Of a stretch of DNA of 64,000 bases, positions 8,490 through 17,894 are shown piece by piece. The notes under the pieces are model-generated. The model searched no databases. It was not told where the DNA came from and worked only from the letters and a program-made list of their open reading frames with translations. The position numbers and the translations under genes are program-made. The stretch's first letter is position 1, and the number at the start of each line of letters is the position of its first letter. The DNA is from Cohaesibacter sp. ES.047 (lineage in GTDB: Bacteria; Pseudomonadota; Alphaproteobacteria; Rhizobiales; Cohaesibacteraceae): contig NZ_LT907844.1 of assembly GCF_900215505.1 (NCBI RefSeq), positions 3,240,001 to 3,304,000 on the forward strand, given 5' to 3'.

Positions 8490-9521
8490 TCATCTTTTTA
8501 CTAGCTTTGCAGCCAGATTTACAAGTGTATCCGGTGTGCCAAAACCGCCGGATTTGGTGATGATAAACAGGTCCCTTTGTCCATTAAGTGATTTTGACAT
8601 TGGTAGTCCGGGCAGGACTTCACCAAGGATCTCAAGAATGCCGATATCAAGACGCGCACAGATGGCCGCGGCACTTTCACCACCGCTCGCAAGAAAACTT
8701 GCGGGGCGGATTGTGGCTATCCAGTTGGCGATGCCCTTTGCGAATTGGTCTCCCGCCTCCTGACTGGATATCTCTGTCTCGCCCGAGGTCATCTGGATGA
8801 CTTGAACGTCATCGGAGAATGGGGTGGGGTCGGGAACAGACCCATTGGGAGCGGGCAGGGGCGCGAAGTTATCCAGCTGTGCCAGGGTCACTGGATCCCG
8901 TGATCCTATGGCAAACAGGGCAGGAGACTGGGGGCGGATGTCACGAAGCGTGCTGTCGGGCTTGATGGAGCGAGCTGCAAGGCTTTCTGCAAGGCCTGCA
9001 GCACCGACGAGAAGCCCTCCTTCAGGAAAGGCCTCCAGCGCCTTGGCGATGTCTTCCTGAGAGTTTGCATCGGGGCAGGCGGACAGCGGAACCTTGGCGA
9101 TGTCGGCAACCGAGCGTGGCGTGACGACACCTGCGCCGCAGAGCATGCCATTTTCAACGAACCGGCCAAGTTTCGGAATCGCCGGGCAGACGAGAATCGG
9201 CTGATCGGGGCTTCGCAAGGCTTCGGTTTCGGCGGCAACGTGCCCCTTGAGGCGACTGTCGACTTTCTTGAACAGGCGCGCCGTTTCACCATGCTTGCTG
9301 TCGCTCACGATATCGCGCACCTGACGGACCCGTTTGACGGCAGTCTCTTGCTCAATTTCTCGTGAGCCAGTGGAAACCGCAACAACGTCGGCATCCATGG
9401 CCAAGGCGGTCTCCAAATGGCTTGGGCCGAGTGCACACAGGACTTTTAATCCCTGATCCGCAAAGGCAACGGCGCTGTCCAGCGCCCCTGTCAAGTCATC
9501 AGCGACAATCACCACTTCCAT
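8490..9521 (-). CDS. DUF1537 four-carbon acid sugar kinase, short form
   Basis: This ATP-dependent kinase should phosphorylate a four-carbon sugar acid (D-threonate, D-erythronate or similar) in the cytoplasm, giving the substrate for PdxA2. The N-terminal signature VVIVADDLTGALDSA and VDSRLKGH are present, and the C-terminal nucleotide domain shows FLASGGESA, LGEVLPGLP and FIITKSGGFGTPDTL. I start it at the internal ATG at 9521 because the family begins just before the ADDLTGA motif; an upstream ATG at 9533 would add four residues. At 343 residues it is clearly shorter than usual (about 390-430). The missing part is the middle segment after the N-terminal domain. Catalytic motifs are intact, so it is probably functional. 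Confidence 0.82.
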   Translation of the reverse strand: MEVVIVADDLTGALDSAVAFADQGLKVLCALGPSHLETALAMDADVVAVSTGSREIEQETAVKRVRQVRDIVSDSKHGETARLFKKVDSRLKGHVAAETEALRSPDQPILVCPAIPKLGRFVENGMLCGAGVVTPRSVADIAKVPLSACPDANSQEDIAKALEAFPEGGLLVGAAGLAESLAARSIKPDSTLRDIRPQSPALFAIGSRDPVTLAQLDNFAPLPAPNGSVPDPTPFSDDVQVIQMTSGETEISSQEAGDQFAKGIANWIATIRPASFLASGGESAAAICARLDIGILEILGEVLPGLPMSKSLNGQRDLFIITKSGGFGTPDTLVNLAAKLVKR

Positions 9522-9533
9522 GCCGATTTCCAA

Positions 9534-9956
9534 TATTTGTTAATTCTGATTTTTAGCAAATCTCTTCGTATCATATCGCATTTAATGTTGAATATACAAG
9601 AAAAAATACCCGATCAATCTGGAAAATTCATATGGAGATTAGAAGGATTGATTTACAAATTATCAAATTTGTATCTGGCCGCTGCTCATCGGAACTGTCC
9701 ATCCGAAGCCGGGACAATCTGCCTGCTGACAAAGACGAAGAGCCGCTTAAAATGGTGCACATGTGACGCAAATGATCCGCATCTGTCGGGAATGCAAAAA
9801 TCAGAGCGAGCCATGGAAGACTGACGTTTGCGCAAGGTGCGACGCTTTGTCTGCTATTATACCCCGCCACTTTTAAATAGGTAAGTAGGATGAATGTTTT
9901 TGTCCTTTATGTGCGTATGTTCAAAGTAACGCAGTCACCTTTAGGGGATACACCAA
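9534..9956. other. Intergenic region, kinase / small secreted protein
   Basis: An AT-rich promoter region lies next to the kinase start and contains the palindromic operator at 9654-9673. The remainder (9680-9956) shows no convincing gene or structure; a TATTAT at 9855-9860 may be a -10 element, but it lacks a well-placed -35. Confidence 0.5.
9654..9673. promoter_or_regulatory. Palindromic GntR-family operator
   Basis: TACAAAT-N6-ATTTGTA is a perfect inverted repeat. Its interior holds the 15-mer ACAAATTATCAAATT found again at 1513-1527 before tctB. It lies about 130 bases upstream of the kinase-gntR operon. Symmetry and recurrence make it the best regulator-binding candidate in this locus. 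Confidence 0.65.
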
Positions 9957-10361
9957 GTGAGTGGTCGATTCGCAGCACCTTGCAGACTTAGGCATGCCGG
10001 CACATGTCTTGCGCTTTTTGCGTTTGCGCTGCAGTTTTATCTCTCGACCCTTGCTCTTGCTGCACACTTCACTGTTTTTTCTGCGACAGATGAACGCGCA
10101 GCTGTTCGGGTGATCTGCTCAGGATCGACGCTCTATGGGCATGATTTAACGCGGAAAAGTGTTGCGAACAGCCAGCATTCCGACGCCTGCATCTTCTATC
10201 GCAATAATGTCGTCGACGAAGCTGCGGCAATTGCATCGGGCAGTCGCGATTTTCAACTCACCGCTTTCTATGTCAAACTTCTTCGAGTTGCAGCAGTGAG
10301 TGATCGCGTCTGGGGCAACTGGACAGGTGCTGGATCCAGTCGATCTCCCCCTTTCGCCTGA
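9957..10361 (+). CDS. Small secreted hypothetical protein
   Basis: This 134-residue frame starts at a GTG about six bases after TTAGGGGAT. The first 36 residues look like a signal peptide: arginine-rich start, hydrophobic core LALFAFALQFYLSTLALAA. The mature part has two cysteines (in RVICSG and DACIFY) and no family I recognise. It lies 113 bases before cydA on the same strand. It could be a cell-envelope protein, or the reading frame may be partly fortuitous. I cannot assign a function. Confidence 0.45.
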   Translation: MSGRFAAPCRLRHAGTCLALFAFALQFYLSTLALAAHFTVFSATDERAAVRVICSGSTLYGHDLTRKSVANSQHSDACIFYRNNVVDEAAAIASGSRDFQLTAFYVKLLRVAAVSDRVWGNWTGAGSSRSPPFA

Positions 10362-10473
10362 TCGCTAACCTTTACTATTCAAACAATGAACCCGTCGAAT
10401 GCCTCGCAACGCATGCTTTAGGGCCGTTGGGGCAGGGATTCGGGACTGATGAAAACCAAGCAAGAGAGCCATT

Positions 10474-12060
10474 ATGGAACCTATCTATGACGATCTGTTC
10501 GTCAATCTCTCGCGCTGGCAATTTGCCGCCACGGCGCTATATCACTTTCTTTTCGTTCCCCTGACCTTGGGGCTTACCTGGATTCTTGTGATCATGGAAT
10601 CGGTCTACGTTATGACCGGTAAAGAGATCTACAGGGACATGACCAAATTCTGGGGCAAGTTGTTCGGTATCAACTTTGCCCTCGGGGTGACGACCGGCCT
10701 GACCATGGAGTTCCAGTTCGGCACCAACTGGTCCTACTACTCCCACTATGTGGGCGATGTTTTCGGAGCGCCTCTCGCAATCGAAGGCCTGATGGCATTC
10801 TTCCTAGAGTCAACCTTCGTGGGTCTGTTCTTCCTTGGTTGGGACAAGCTGACCAAGCGCCAGCATTTGGCGGTTACATTCTTTACGGCGCTCGGCTCCA
10901 ACCTGTCGGCGCTTTGGATTCTTGTGGCGAACGGCTGGATGCAAAACCCGGCAGGCTCGGAATTCTCCGCCGAAACGATGCGGATGGAAATGACCAACTT
11001 TGCACAAGTGGTTCTCAACCCGGTTGCGCAGGTCAAGTTCGTTCACACGGTCGCCGCTGGTTACGTAACGGCCTCCATGTTCGTGATTGGCATTTCCGCT
11101 TTCTACATCCTCAGAGGCCGCGATCTCGCCTTTGCGAAACGGTCCTTCGCTGTGGCCGCCGGCTTTGGTCTCGCGTCTGCCCTGTCCGTGATCGTGCTTG
11201 GTGATGAGAGCGGCTATGAACTCGGTGACGTGCAAAAGGTCAAGCTGGCCGCCATCGAAGCCGAGTATCACACGCAGGAAGCGCCTGCTGCGTTCAACCT
11301 CATCGGCATCCCGAACGACAAGACCGAGACCGTCGATTATGCCGTCCAGATACCATGGGCCATGGGCCTGATCGCGACTCGCTCGATTAGCAAAGAGGTC
11401 ACCGGTCTTGCGGATCTCAAGGAGCAGCATGCAGAGCGTATTCGCTCGGGCATGATCGCCTATGAGGATCTTGCACGCCTGCGTGCGGGCCAGAAAACAC
11501 CCGAAACTCTGGCAAGATTCGAAGAACACAAGGCGGACCTCGGTTACGGCCTTCTGCTCAAGCGCTATATCGACAATCCGGCATTGGCAACGGAAGAAAT
11601 GGTCATGGCCGCCGCAGAGGATTCCATCCCCTCGGTGCCCTATCTGTTCTGGAGCTTCCGCATCATGGTCGGCTTCGGCTTCCTGATGCTGCTGCTCTTC
11701 GGTATGGCCTTCTACTACACAGCCAACAAGACCATTGAAAATAAGCGTTGGTTGTTGCGGACCCTTGTCTGGTGCATTCCGCTGCCTTGGCTCGCTTGTG
11801 AGCTTGGCTGGTTTGTGGCCGAATACGGTCGCCAACCATGGGCGATCGGTGAGGTTCTTCCGACCTTCCTGGCGGCATCAAGCCTGACGATCGCCGATCT
11901 GATCTTCTCGCTCACCGGCTTTATGCTGTTCTATACAATTCTGTTGGTTATCGAAATGTGGTTGATGTTCAAGTTCGCGCGTCTGGGACCAAGCTCCCTG
12001 CACACGGGTCGCTACCATCACGAACAGACCCCTCCATCCACTTTGGCTCCCGCCGAATGA
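10474..12060 (+). CDS. cydA: Cytochrome bd ubiquinol oxidase subunit I
   Basis: This 528-residue membrane protein carries the quinol-oxidising site and heme b558 of cytochrome bd, a high-affinity terminal oxidase that reduces oxygen to water. His24 in [11 protein letters not shown] aligns with the conserved N-terminal heme ligand; [12 protein letters not shown] begins the Q-loop, [13 protein letters not shown] and [10 protein letters not shown] follow, and the [12 protein letters not shown] signature lies near 440. The Q-loop is the long form, like E. coli CydA (522 residues), consistent with the CydX subunit encoded nearby. Nine hydrophobic segments are expected. It heads the cydABXDC gene set. 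Regulation is probably by oxygen, but I see no clear FNR box. Confidence 0.97.
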   Translation: MEPIYDDLFVNLSRWQFAATALYHFLFVPLTLGLTWILVIMESVYVMTGKEIYRDMTKFWGKLFGINFALGVTTGLTMEFQFGTNWSYYSHYVGDVFGAPLAIEGLMAFFLESTFVGLFFLGWDKLTKRQHLAVTFFTALGSNLSALWILVANGWMQNPAGSEFSAETMRMEMTNFAQVVLNPVAQVKFVHTVAAGYVTASMFVIGISAFYILRGRDLAFAKRSFAVAAGFGLASALSVIVLGDESGYELGDVQKVKLAAIEAEYHTQEAPAAFNLIGIPNDKTETVDYAVQIPWAMGLIATRSISKEVTGLADLKEQHAERIRSGMIAYEDLARLRAGQKTPETLARFEEHKADLGYGLLLKRYIDNPALATEEMVMAAAEDSIPSVPYLFWSFRIMVGFGFLMLLLFGMAFYYTANKTIENKRWLLRTLVWCIPLPWLACELGWFVAEYGRQPWAIGEVLPTFLAASSLTIADLIFSLTGFMLFYTILLVIEMWLMFKFARLGPSSLHTGRYHHEQTPPSTLAPAE

Positions 12061-12084
12061 TGCCCAATCAGAAGGAACTATCTC

Positions 12085-13242
12085 ATGTTATTTGACTATG
12101 AAGTCCTGAAGCTGGCATGGTGGGTGCTCGTTGGCGTCCTCCTGATTGGCTTCGCCATCACAGACGGGATGGATATGGGTGTCGGCAACGTGCTGCCATT
12201 CCTTGGCCACACCGATTCCGAACGCCGTGTCATCATCGAATCCGTCAGCCCTCACTGGGAGGGAAACCAGGTCTGGTTCATCACTGCCGGTGGGGCCATC
12301 TTCGCTGCTTGGCCTGCGGTTTATGCAGCCGCATTCTCCGGCTTCTACCTCGCCATGCTGCTTGTGCTGTTTGCCTTGTTCTTGCGGCCGGTGGGATTTG
12401 ACTATCGCGACAAACTGCAAAACCCGACATGGCGCAACGCCTGGGACTGGGGCCTGTTTGTTGGCGGGTTTGTTCCCTCGCTCATCTTTGGTGTGGCCTT
12501 TGGCAATCTGCTGCAGGGCGTACCCTTCCATCTGGATGAATTCCTGCGCGTCACCTATGACGCCCAATTTATCTGGGCACTCATTCCGTTGCTCAATCCG
12601 TTTGCCCTTCTGGCAGGATTGGTTTCGGTCGCCATGCTGACTGCCCATGGCAGCACCTGGCTGCAGTTGCGTGCCGATCCAGTCATTGCCGAGCGGGCAA
12701 AAACGACGAGCTTTTATCTGGGCATTGTCACGGCGGCCCTGTTCGCCTTGGGCGGCCTTTGGATCTGGCTGGGCAATATGGAGTATTTTGTCATCGTCAG
12801 CCAACCGCCATTTGACGCCATGCCCAATCCGCTCAACAAGATTGTCGCCAAACAGCCCGGTGCATTGTTCAACATCTACAGCGAGTATCCGCTTGCCATG
12901 CTGGCTCCCTTGCTGGGCATTGCAGGCCCCTTGCTGATGGCTGCCCTGAGCCGGGCAGGTCGGAGTGGCTTTGCCTTCGTGTTCAGCGCACTCGGCATGA
13001 CCGGGATCATCACGACAGCTGGTCTGTCGATGTTCCCCTTCATCATGCCATCGACGACTGATCCGGTTTCGTCCCTGACTGTATGGGATGCCACCTCGAG
13101 CCATCTCACGCTGACAGTCATGTTCTGGACCGCGGCCATCTTCGTGCCCATCGTGCTGCTCTACACCATCTGGTGCTATGTGCGGATGTGGGGGCGGATC
13201 ACAACCGAAGAGATGAACGCTCCGGGAACGTCAGGCTACTAA
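12085..13242 (+). CDS. cydB: Cytochrome bd ubiquinol oxidase subunit II
   Basis: This 385-residue membrane protein pairs with CydA in cytochrome bd. It has the family start FAITDGMDMGVGNVLPFLG (about 23-41), the conserved ESVSPHWEGNQVWFITAGGAIFAAWP segment, and the WDATSSHLTLTVMFWTA segment near the C-terminus. Length and about eight hydrophobic segments are normal. It follows cydA by 24 bases, with AGAAGGAA as ribosome-binding site, and precedes cydX by 26 bases. Confidence 0.97.
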   Translation: MLFDYEVLKLAWWVLVGVLLIGFAITDGMDMGVGNVLPFLGHTDSERRVIIESVSPHWEGNQVWFITAGGAIFAAWPAVYAAAFSGFYLAMLLVLFALFLRPVGFDYRDKLQNPTWRNAWDWGLFVGGFVPSLIFGVAFGNLLQGVPFHLDEFLRVTYDAQFIWALIPLLNPFALLAGLVSVAMLTAHGSTWLQLRADPVIAERAKTTSFYLGIVTAALFALGGLWIWLGNMEYFVIVSQPPFDAMPNPLNKIVAKQPGALFNIYSEYPLAMLAPLLGIAGPLLMAALSRAGRSGFAFVFSALGMTGIITTAGLSMFPFIMPSTTDPVSSLTVWDATSSHLTLTVMFWTAAIFVPIVLLYTIWCYVRMWGRITTEEMNAPGTSGY

Positions 13243-13268
13243 CGCCTCAAGATAGAAAGGAAACCCAA

Positions 13269-13412
13269 ATGTGGTATTTTGCATGGATCTTGGGGCTGAC
13301 GGCGGCTCTGGCTGTCGGCGTCATCAATGTCATGTGGTATGAAGCGCAGGACAGCTATAACGATACCGATGCATCGGATGGCTCTGATGCTGCAAAGGCC
13401 AAATCGGGCTGA
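13269..13412 (+). CDS. cydX: Cytochrome bd small subunit CydX
   Basis: This 47-residue peptide is the small single-helix subunit that stabilises cytochrome bd-I. It has the hallmark start MWYFAWILGL, one transmembrane helix (about 4-22) and the conserved NVMWYE that follows, then a hydrophilic Asp-rich tail. AGAAAGGAA lies just upstream of the ATG, and the gene sits directly after cydB, the position expected for cydX/cbdX. Confidence 0.93.
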   Translation: MWYFAWILGLTAALAVGVINVMWYEAQDSYNDTDASDGSDAAKAKSG

Positions 13413-13452
13413 TGCGGTTTAGACTGCAATTGACTATATGAACAAACGATAA

Positions 13453-13476
13453 CATGACCGGGCTTGCCCGGTCATG
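13453..13476. terminator. Perfect hairpin between cydX and cydD
   Basis: CATGACCGGG-CTTG-CCCGGTCATG is a ten-pair stem with a CTTG tetraloop closed by G-C, an especially stable type. There is no T-run, so it may separate the oxidase and exporter parts of the transcript by pausing or processing rather than full termination. Confidence 0.5.
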
Positions 13477-13558
13477 CCATATAGGGCTATTGAAGCCAAA
13501 ATTGCCCCAAGCTGGCACCCAAAGTCGGCGTTACACCTGCAGCAAACCAGATTCGGAT

Positions 13559-15349
13559 ATGTCAGCAACCGCAACAACAAAGACCTATCTCAAGCAACAG
13601 TCCAAAAAAGCCAAGACGCCACTCAACTGGTCCATTGCCCTCTCTTTTGCATCAGGCCTGCTGCTGATTGTCCAGATGGGCTTTCTTGCTCATATCATCA
13701 ACGGCGTGCTGATCGAAGGGGGCGGGCTATCGGCCTTCTATGTCCCGCTTGCGATCCTTCCCGCGATTTTTATCGCTCGAGCTGCTCTGACATATTTGTC
13801 CGAACGGATTGCGCTTCATGCCGCAATCGATCTCAAGGCCCAATTGCGAGCAGAGTTGCTCGCGCGCCTCCTCCAGAAGGGGCCGATCATCAAGCGCGGC
13901 GAGGAAGCATCCGTTGGCGAGCAGGCCACGATGTTGACCGAAGGTCTGGAGGCACTCCAAGGCTATTTCGCCCGCTATCTCCCTGCCATGGTCATGATGG
14001 CGCTGCTGCCCCTTGCAATCCTAGTGGTCACCCTGTCTATGGATTGGGTCTCAGCTCTGGTGATGGCTGTCACGGCGCCCCTGATCCCGGTGTTCATGAT
14101 CTTCATCGGCAAGGGCACCGAAAAACTCAATCAGAAACAGTGGCGCAAGCTGGCGCGTTTGTCAGCGCATTTCCTTGATATGATTCAGGGGCTGACCACA
14201 TTGAAGCTGTTCAATGCTTCACGCAAGGAAGCCGAAACCGTATCGCGCATGGCAGAAGATTATCGCCGCACCACCATGAGTGTGCTGCGCGTGGCGTTTC
14301 TGTCTTCGCTGGTGCTGGAATTTTTCGCCACCATTTCGATCGCGCTGATTGCTGTCTTCATCGGCTTCCGGCTGCTGTATGGCGAAATCGACTTCTTTTC
14401 CGGCTTTTATGTGCTGCTCCTTGCTCCGGATTTCTATGCTCCCTTGCGCAACATGGGCGGGCATTATCATGCGCGCATGGAAGCGGTAGGTGCCGCCGAG
14501 ACAATGGCGGATCTGATGCAGGAATCCCCGCAAACCAAAACGCCTGCTTCCCTGTCCCTGCCTGATAGCAAGGCGGGCATCGCGCTTGAATTTCGCGACG
14601 TATCCTTTGCCTATGAAGACGGCTCTCCGGCGCTCGAAGGCATCTCCTTTGATTTGAAGCGCGGCGAAAGTCTGGCGCTGGTCGGCCGGTCCGGTGCGGG
14701 CAAATCAACGCTCATCGACCTCCTGATCGGCTTTGTTCAGCCGACCTCTGGCGAGATTCTCATCAATGGGCAAAGCCTTTCGGATCTTTCGATGGAAGCA
14801 TGGAGGAAACAGCTCGCTTATGTTCCTCAGACACCGACACTATTCTCCGGCACGATCCGCGAGGCCATCCGCTATGGCGCTCCGGGTGCGGATGATGCAT
14901 CTGTCGAGGCTGCGGGCAAGGCCGCCCGTGTTGAGGATTTTGTCCGCGATTTCGCCGATGGCTACGATCACCACATCGGTGAGAAAGGCCAAGGCCTGTC
15001 CGGCGGGCAAATCCAGCGCATTGCCATCGCGCGGGCTCTGGTGCGCGCCGCACCACTCGTGTTGCTCGATGAACCGTCTGCCCATCTCGATCGCGAGAGC
15101 GAGAAAAAACTTCTTGAGGCTATGAAAGTCCTCAATGAAGCAGCAACGACAATCACCATTGCCCACCGGCTCTACACGATCCGTCAAGCGGATCGGATCC
15201 TCGTGCTCGACAGGGGCCACGTGGTTCAGAACGGGAGCCACGAAGAACTGATGGCAGAGGAGGGGCTCTACCGCACGCTCGTCAAGAGTGAGTTCGGCCT
15301 GACCATCCCGAAAGATGCTGTTGCCGCAGGGGAGAGCCGCGATGACTGA
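13559..15349 (+). CDS. cydD: Thiol-reductant ABC exporter subunit CydD
   Basis: This 596-residue protein is one half of the CydDC ABC exporter that moves glutathione or cysteine to the periplasm and is required for cytochrome bd assembly. An N-terminal six-helix membrane domain (about 20-330) is followed by an ATPase domain with Walker A VGRSGAGKSTL, signature LSGGQIQR and Walker B LVLLDEPSAHLD. I use the ATG at 13559 because the upstream extension runs through the hairpin at 13453-13476 and is not CydD-like; the ribosome-binding site is weak. The last eight bases overlap cydC. Confidence 0.93.
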   Translation: MSATATTKTYLKQQSKKAKTPLNWSIALSFASGLLLIVQMGFLAHIINGVLIEGGGLSAFYVPLAILPAIFIARAALTYLSERIALHAAIDLKAQLRAELLARLLQKGPIIKRGEEASVGEQATMLTEGLEALQGYFARYLPAMVMMALLPLAILVVTLSMDWVSALVMAVTAPLIPVFMIFIGKGTEKLNQKQWRKLARLSAHFLDMIQGLTTLKLFNASRKEAETVSRMAEDYRRTTMSVLRVAFLSSLVLEFFATISIALIAVFIGFRLLYGEIDFFSGFYVLLLAPDFYAPLRNMGGHYHARMEAVGAAETMADLMQESPQTKTPASLSLPDSKAGIALEFRDVSFAYEDGSPALEGISFDLKRGESLALVGRSGAGKSTLIDLLIGFVQPTSGEILINGQSLSDLSMEAWRKQLAYVPQTPTLFSGTIREAIRYGAPGADDASVEAAGKAARVEDFVRDFADGYDHHIGEKGQGLSGGQIQRIAIARALVRAAPLVLLDEPSAHLDRESEKKLLEAMKVLNEAATTITIAHRLYTIRQADRILVLDRGHVVQNGSHEELMAEEGLYRTLVKSEFGLTIPKDAVAAGESRDD

Positions 15350-17006
15350 CATCTTTCGCCTCCTTCGACTCATGCGCCCTTGGGCGGGCTGGATCGCTCT
15401 TGGCATCGCTCTATCGGTGATCACCCTTGTTGCCAATGTGACCTTGATGGCGATCTCAGGCTGGTTCATCGCGTCCATGGCTCTCGCCGGACTGACGGGC
15501 ATCGGATTCAACTATTTCACACCGGCCGCCATGATCCGCGCCATGGCGATCACGCGCACGGTCGGTCGTTATGTGGAAAGGCTGATTACGCACGAAGCAA
15601 CCCTCAAGCTCGTGGCACACCTGCGCCGCTGGTTCTATGACCAGTTGGAGCCACTGGCACCAGCCGGTCTCAGCAAGGCACGGGCAGGGGATTTGTTCTC
15701 CCGCATCGGATCCGATATTTCCGTGCTCGAGAATTTTTATCTGCGCACCTTTGCGCCCATGGTGGTTGCTCTGATCGCTCTGCCCGCCTTCGTTGCTCTG
15801 GCATCCTATTTTTCGCCATTGCTCGGACTGGGACTTGCTGCGCTCTATCTCGTTGCCGGTGTCGGGTTACCCGTTGCCGTGCATCGCCTTGGTCGCAAGG
15901 CAGGTGAACATGAGCTGCAGCTCCAATCAGAACTTCGCACTGAAGTCGTCGAGGGGCTTCAGGGAATGCGGGAAATGCTCGTCTACGGCCAGCAGGCCGA
16001 CTATCAGATGGCCATGGCCAAACGCTCTGATGCTCTTGCAGCCCGCCAGAAGGGACTGGCCAATCTGCAATCTGTCTCTCAGAGCGTGATTGCCCTTTCC
16101 GCCAATTTCGGCATTCTGATGGTTCTGCTGACCATGATACCGCTTGTCTCTGCTGGCGCGATTGAAGGGCCAATTCTGCCGATGCTGGCGCTGTTCGTGC
16201 TTGCCAGCTTCGAGGCCATTCTGCCGCTTCCCCTCGCGGTGCAGTCTTTGGTGTCCACCCGCATGGCGGCTGGGCGGCTTTTTGCTCTCGCCGATCAGCC
16301 GGTGCTCGCGCCAACCGCTTCCGCCGATCGTGCAGAGCAGATGCCGCAAGGCGTGCCGCATATTGAGTGTGATGCGATCAGCTTCCGGTATCCGGGTGAG
16401 AAAACAAGTGTTTTCAAAGATCTCTCTCTTTCCCTTGAACCGGGGAGCAAGCTTGCCATCGTTGGCCCGTCCGGGATCGGTAAATCGAGCCTCATCAACG
16501 CCCTTTGCGGGTTCTGGCCGCTGGATTCTGGTCAGATCCTGATTGATGGGACACCGCATCACACAATGTCCGGAGACCAGTTGCGGGCCTTTTTCGCGGT
16601 GGCTGACCAAAAGCCCCATATTTTCAACGCGACCCTGCGCGGTAACCTTCTGTTGGCCAATGAAACTGCCAGCGATGAACAGATGCTTGAGGCGTGCAAT
16701 ATCGCCCGCCTGAACGACTTCGTCGAAACCTTGCCCAAAGGGTTGGATACCTATGTCGGCGAGGCGGGCAGCAGCCTGTCGGGTGGCCAGGTTCGCCGCC
16801 TGTCGATTGCCCGTGCTTTGCTCTCTCCTTCGCCCATACTGGTTCTGGATGAGCCGGGTGAGGGGCTGGATCCCGAGATGGAACTTGCCATGCTCGAGGA
16901 CATCATCGCTTTTGCCCAACAAAGATCTATCATCCTGATCACCCACAATGCAGCCGCCCTGCCGCTGTTTGATCAGACCTGCGATCTTGAACAGCCCCGT
17001 GGGTGA
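15342..17006 (+). CDS. cydC: Thiol-reductant ABC exporter subunit CydC
   Basis: This 554-residue protein is the partner of CydD in the thiol exporter. The CydC-type start is visible (LLRLMRPW, then LMAISGWFIASMALAG). The ATPase domain has Walker A VGPSGIGKSSL, signature LSGGQVRRLSIARAL and Walker B ILVLDEPGEGLD. The ATG at 15342 has GGGGAG upstream and overlaps the cydD stop, which indicates translational coupling. In many alphaproteobacteria the order is cydDCAB; here the exporter genes come after cydABX. Confidence 0.93.
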   Translation: MTDIFRLLRLMRPWAGWIALGIALSVITLVANVTLMAISGWFIASMALAGLTGIGFNYFTPAAMIRAMAITRTVGRYVERLITHEATLKLVAHLRRWFYDQLEPLAPAGLSKARAGDLFSRIGSDISVLENFYLRTFAPMVVALIALPAFVALASYFSPLLGLGLAALYLVAGVGLPVAVHRLGRKAGEHELQLQSELRTEVVEGLQGMREMLVYGQQADYQMAMAKRSDALAARQKGLANLQSVSQSVIALSANFGILMVLLTMIPLVSAGAIEGPILPMLALFVLASFEAILPLPLAVQSLVSTRMAAGRLFALADQPVLAPTASADRAEQMPQGVPHIECDAISFRYPGEKTSVFKDLSLSLEPGSKLAIVGPSGIGKSSLINALCGFWPLDSGQILIDGTPHHTMSGDQLRAFFAVADQKPHIFNATLRGNLLLANETASDEQMLEACNIARLNDFVETLPKGLDTYVGEAGSSLSGGQVRRLSIARALLSPSPILVLDEPGEGLDPEMELAMLEDIIAFAQQRSIILITHNAAALPLFDQTCDLEQPRG

Positions 17007-17286
17007 TTAAGCGTCAGGCTAAAAAACCTGAAGTGATAAGCCACCGGCCCAAGCAATGGTAACGAAGTGTATCCAGGCGGTTTCCTGACACAAACCCCGA
17101 CACTATTCCAAGCAGCTGGCAAAGTTGTGCGACACTGTGCGTGTATCTTCATCTTGCAGCCGTTGCTCGGAAACCTTCAGGGTGGGTATTTATAGGTAAT
17201 AATACTTTACTTTCTTGAACGGTTTCAAAGTAAAGAGTTCCTCGACTGTTAATTGAAACGAACAGGTTTGAAAGAGGAGGGACAAA

Positions 17287-17859
17287 ATGTTCAGGAACAC
17301 AACCAAATGCCTCATTGCCCTTGCGCTGTTGGCTGGCACCACCGCGATTGCGTTTGATGTCCAGTCTGCCTCGGCCGCAGGTTGGGGGCGGGGATATGGC
17401 TACAATTGCCAGAACATTAAACAGGGATGGCGCGGCCCGCGTTATGGCAATCGTGGCGCTTTTGCCGGACAGCGCTATCGCAATCGACCCGCCAATATGG
17501 GCCCGCGCTATGGCAGAATGGGGCGGGGCGTCGGGTATGTATCCATGGTGCAAAAATATGATGCCGACAACAACGGTGCGCTGTTGAAAACTGAACTCTC
17601 ACGCAGTGTCACGTCCTACTTCAAGGAACGGGACAAAAATGGCGATCAGGCCATCACGCTCGATGAATTTCAGCCGCGCTGGCGCACCATGTCCGAACCC
17701 ATGCGGGTTCAAACCTTCAAGCAAAGGGATGCCAACGGTGATGGCAAGATTACCCTGTCCGAAATGACAGCACCGGGATCTGCCATGTTCAGCCGGCGGG
17801 ATGTCAACAATGACGGCAGGATTGATAGCGCCGATTGCCCACAGTGCCGTTGGCGCTAA
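17287..17859 (+). CDS. Secreted EF-hand calcium-binding protein
   Basis: This 190-residue protein has an N-terminal signal peptide (cleavage near ASAAG, residue 31), a Gly/Arg/Tyr-rich stretch (about 32-85) and four EF-hand-like loops: DADNNGALLKTE, DKNGDQAITLDEF, DANGDGKITLSEM and DVNNDGRIDSAD. The loops keep the Asp/Asn pattern for calcium binding. A GAGGAGGG ribosome-binding site precedes the ATG. It is a stand-alone gene convergent with the exbD pair. The role is unknown; it could be a periplasmic calcium sensor or buffer. Confidence 0.82.
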   Translation: MFRNTTKCLIALALLAGTTAIAFDVQSASAAGWGRGYGYNCQNIKQGWRGPRYGNRGAFAGQRYRNRPANMGPRYGRMGRGVGYVSMVQKYDADNNGALLKTELSRSVTSYFKERDKNGDQAITLDEFQPRWRTMSEPMRVQTFKQRDANGDGKITLSEMTAPGSAMFSRRDVNNDGRIDSADCPQCRWR

Positions 17860-17894
17860 CAGGGCCATCCGTTTCGCCATAATGATCTGGCGGC

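Noticed and set aside
9648-9667. FNR-like box TTGAT...ATCAA near the kinase promoter
   Set aside because: The spacing is nine bases instead of four, and the sequence lies within the GntR palindrome, which explains it better.
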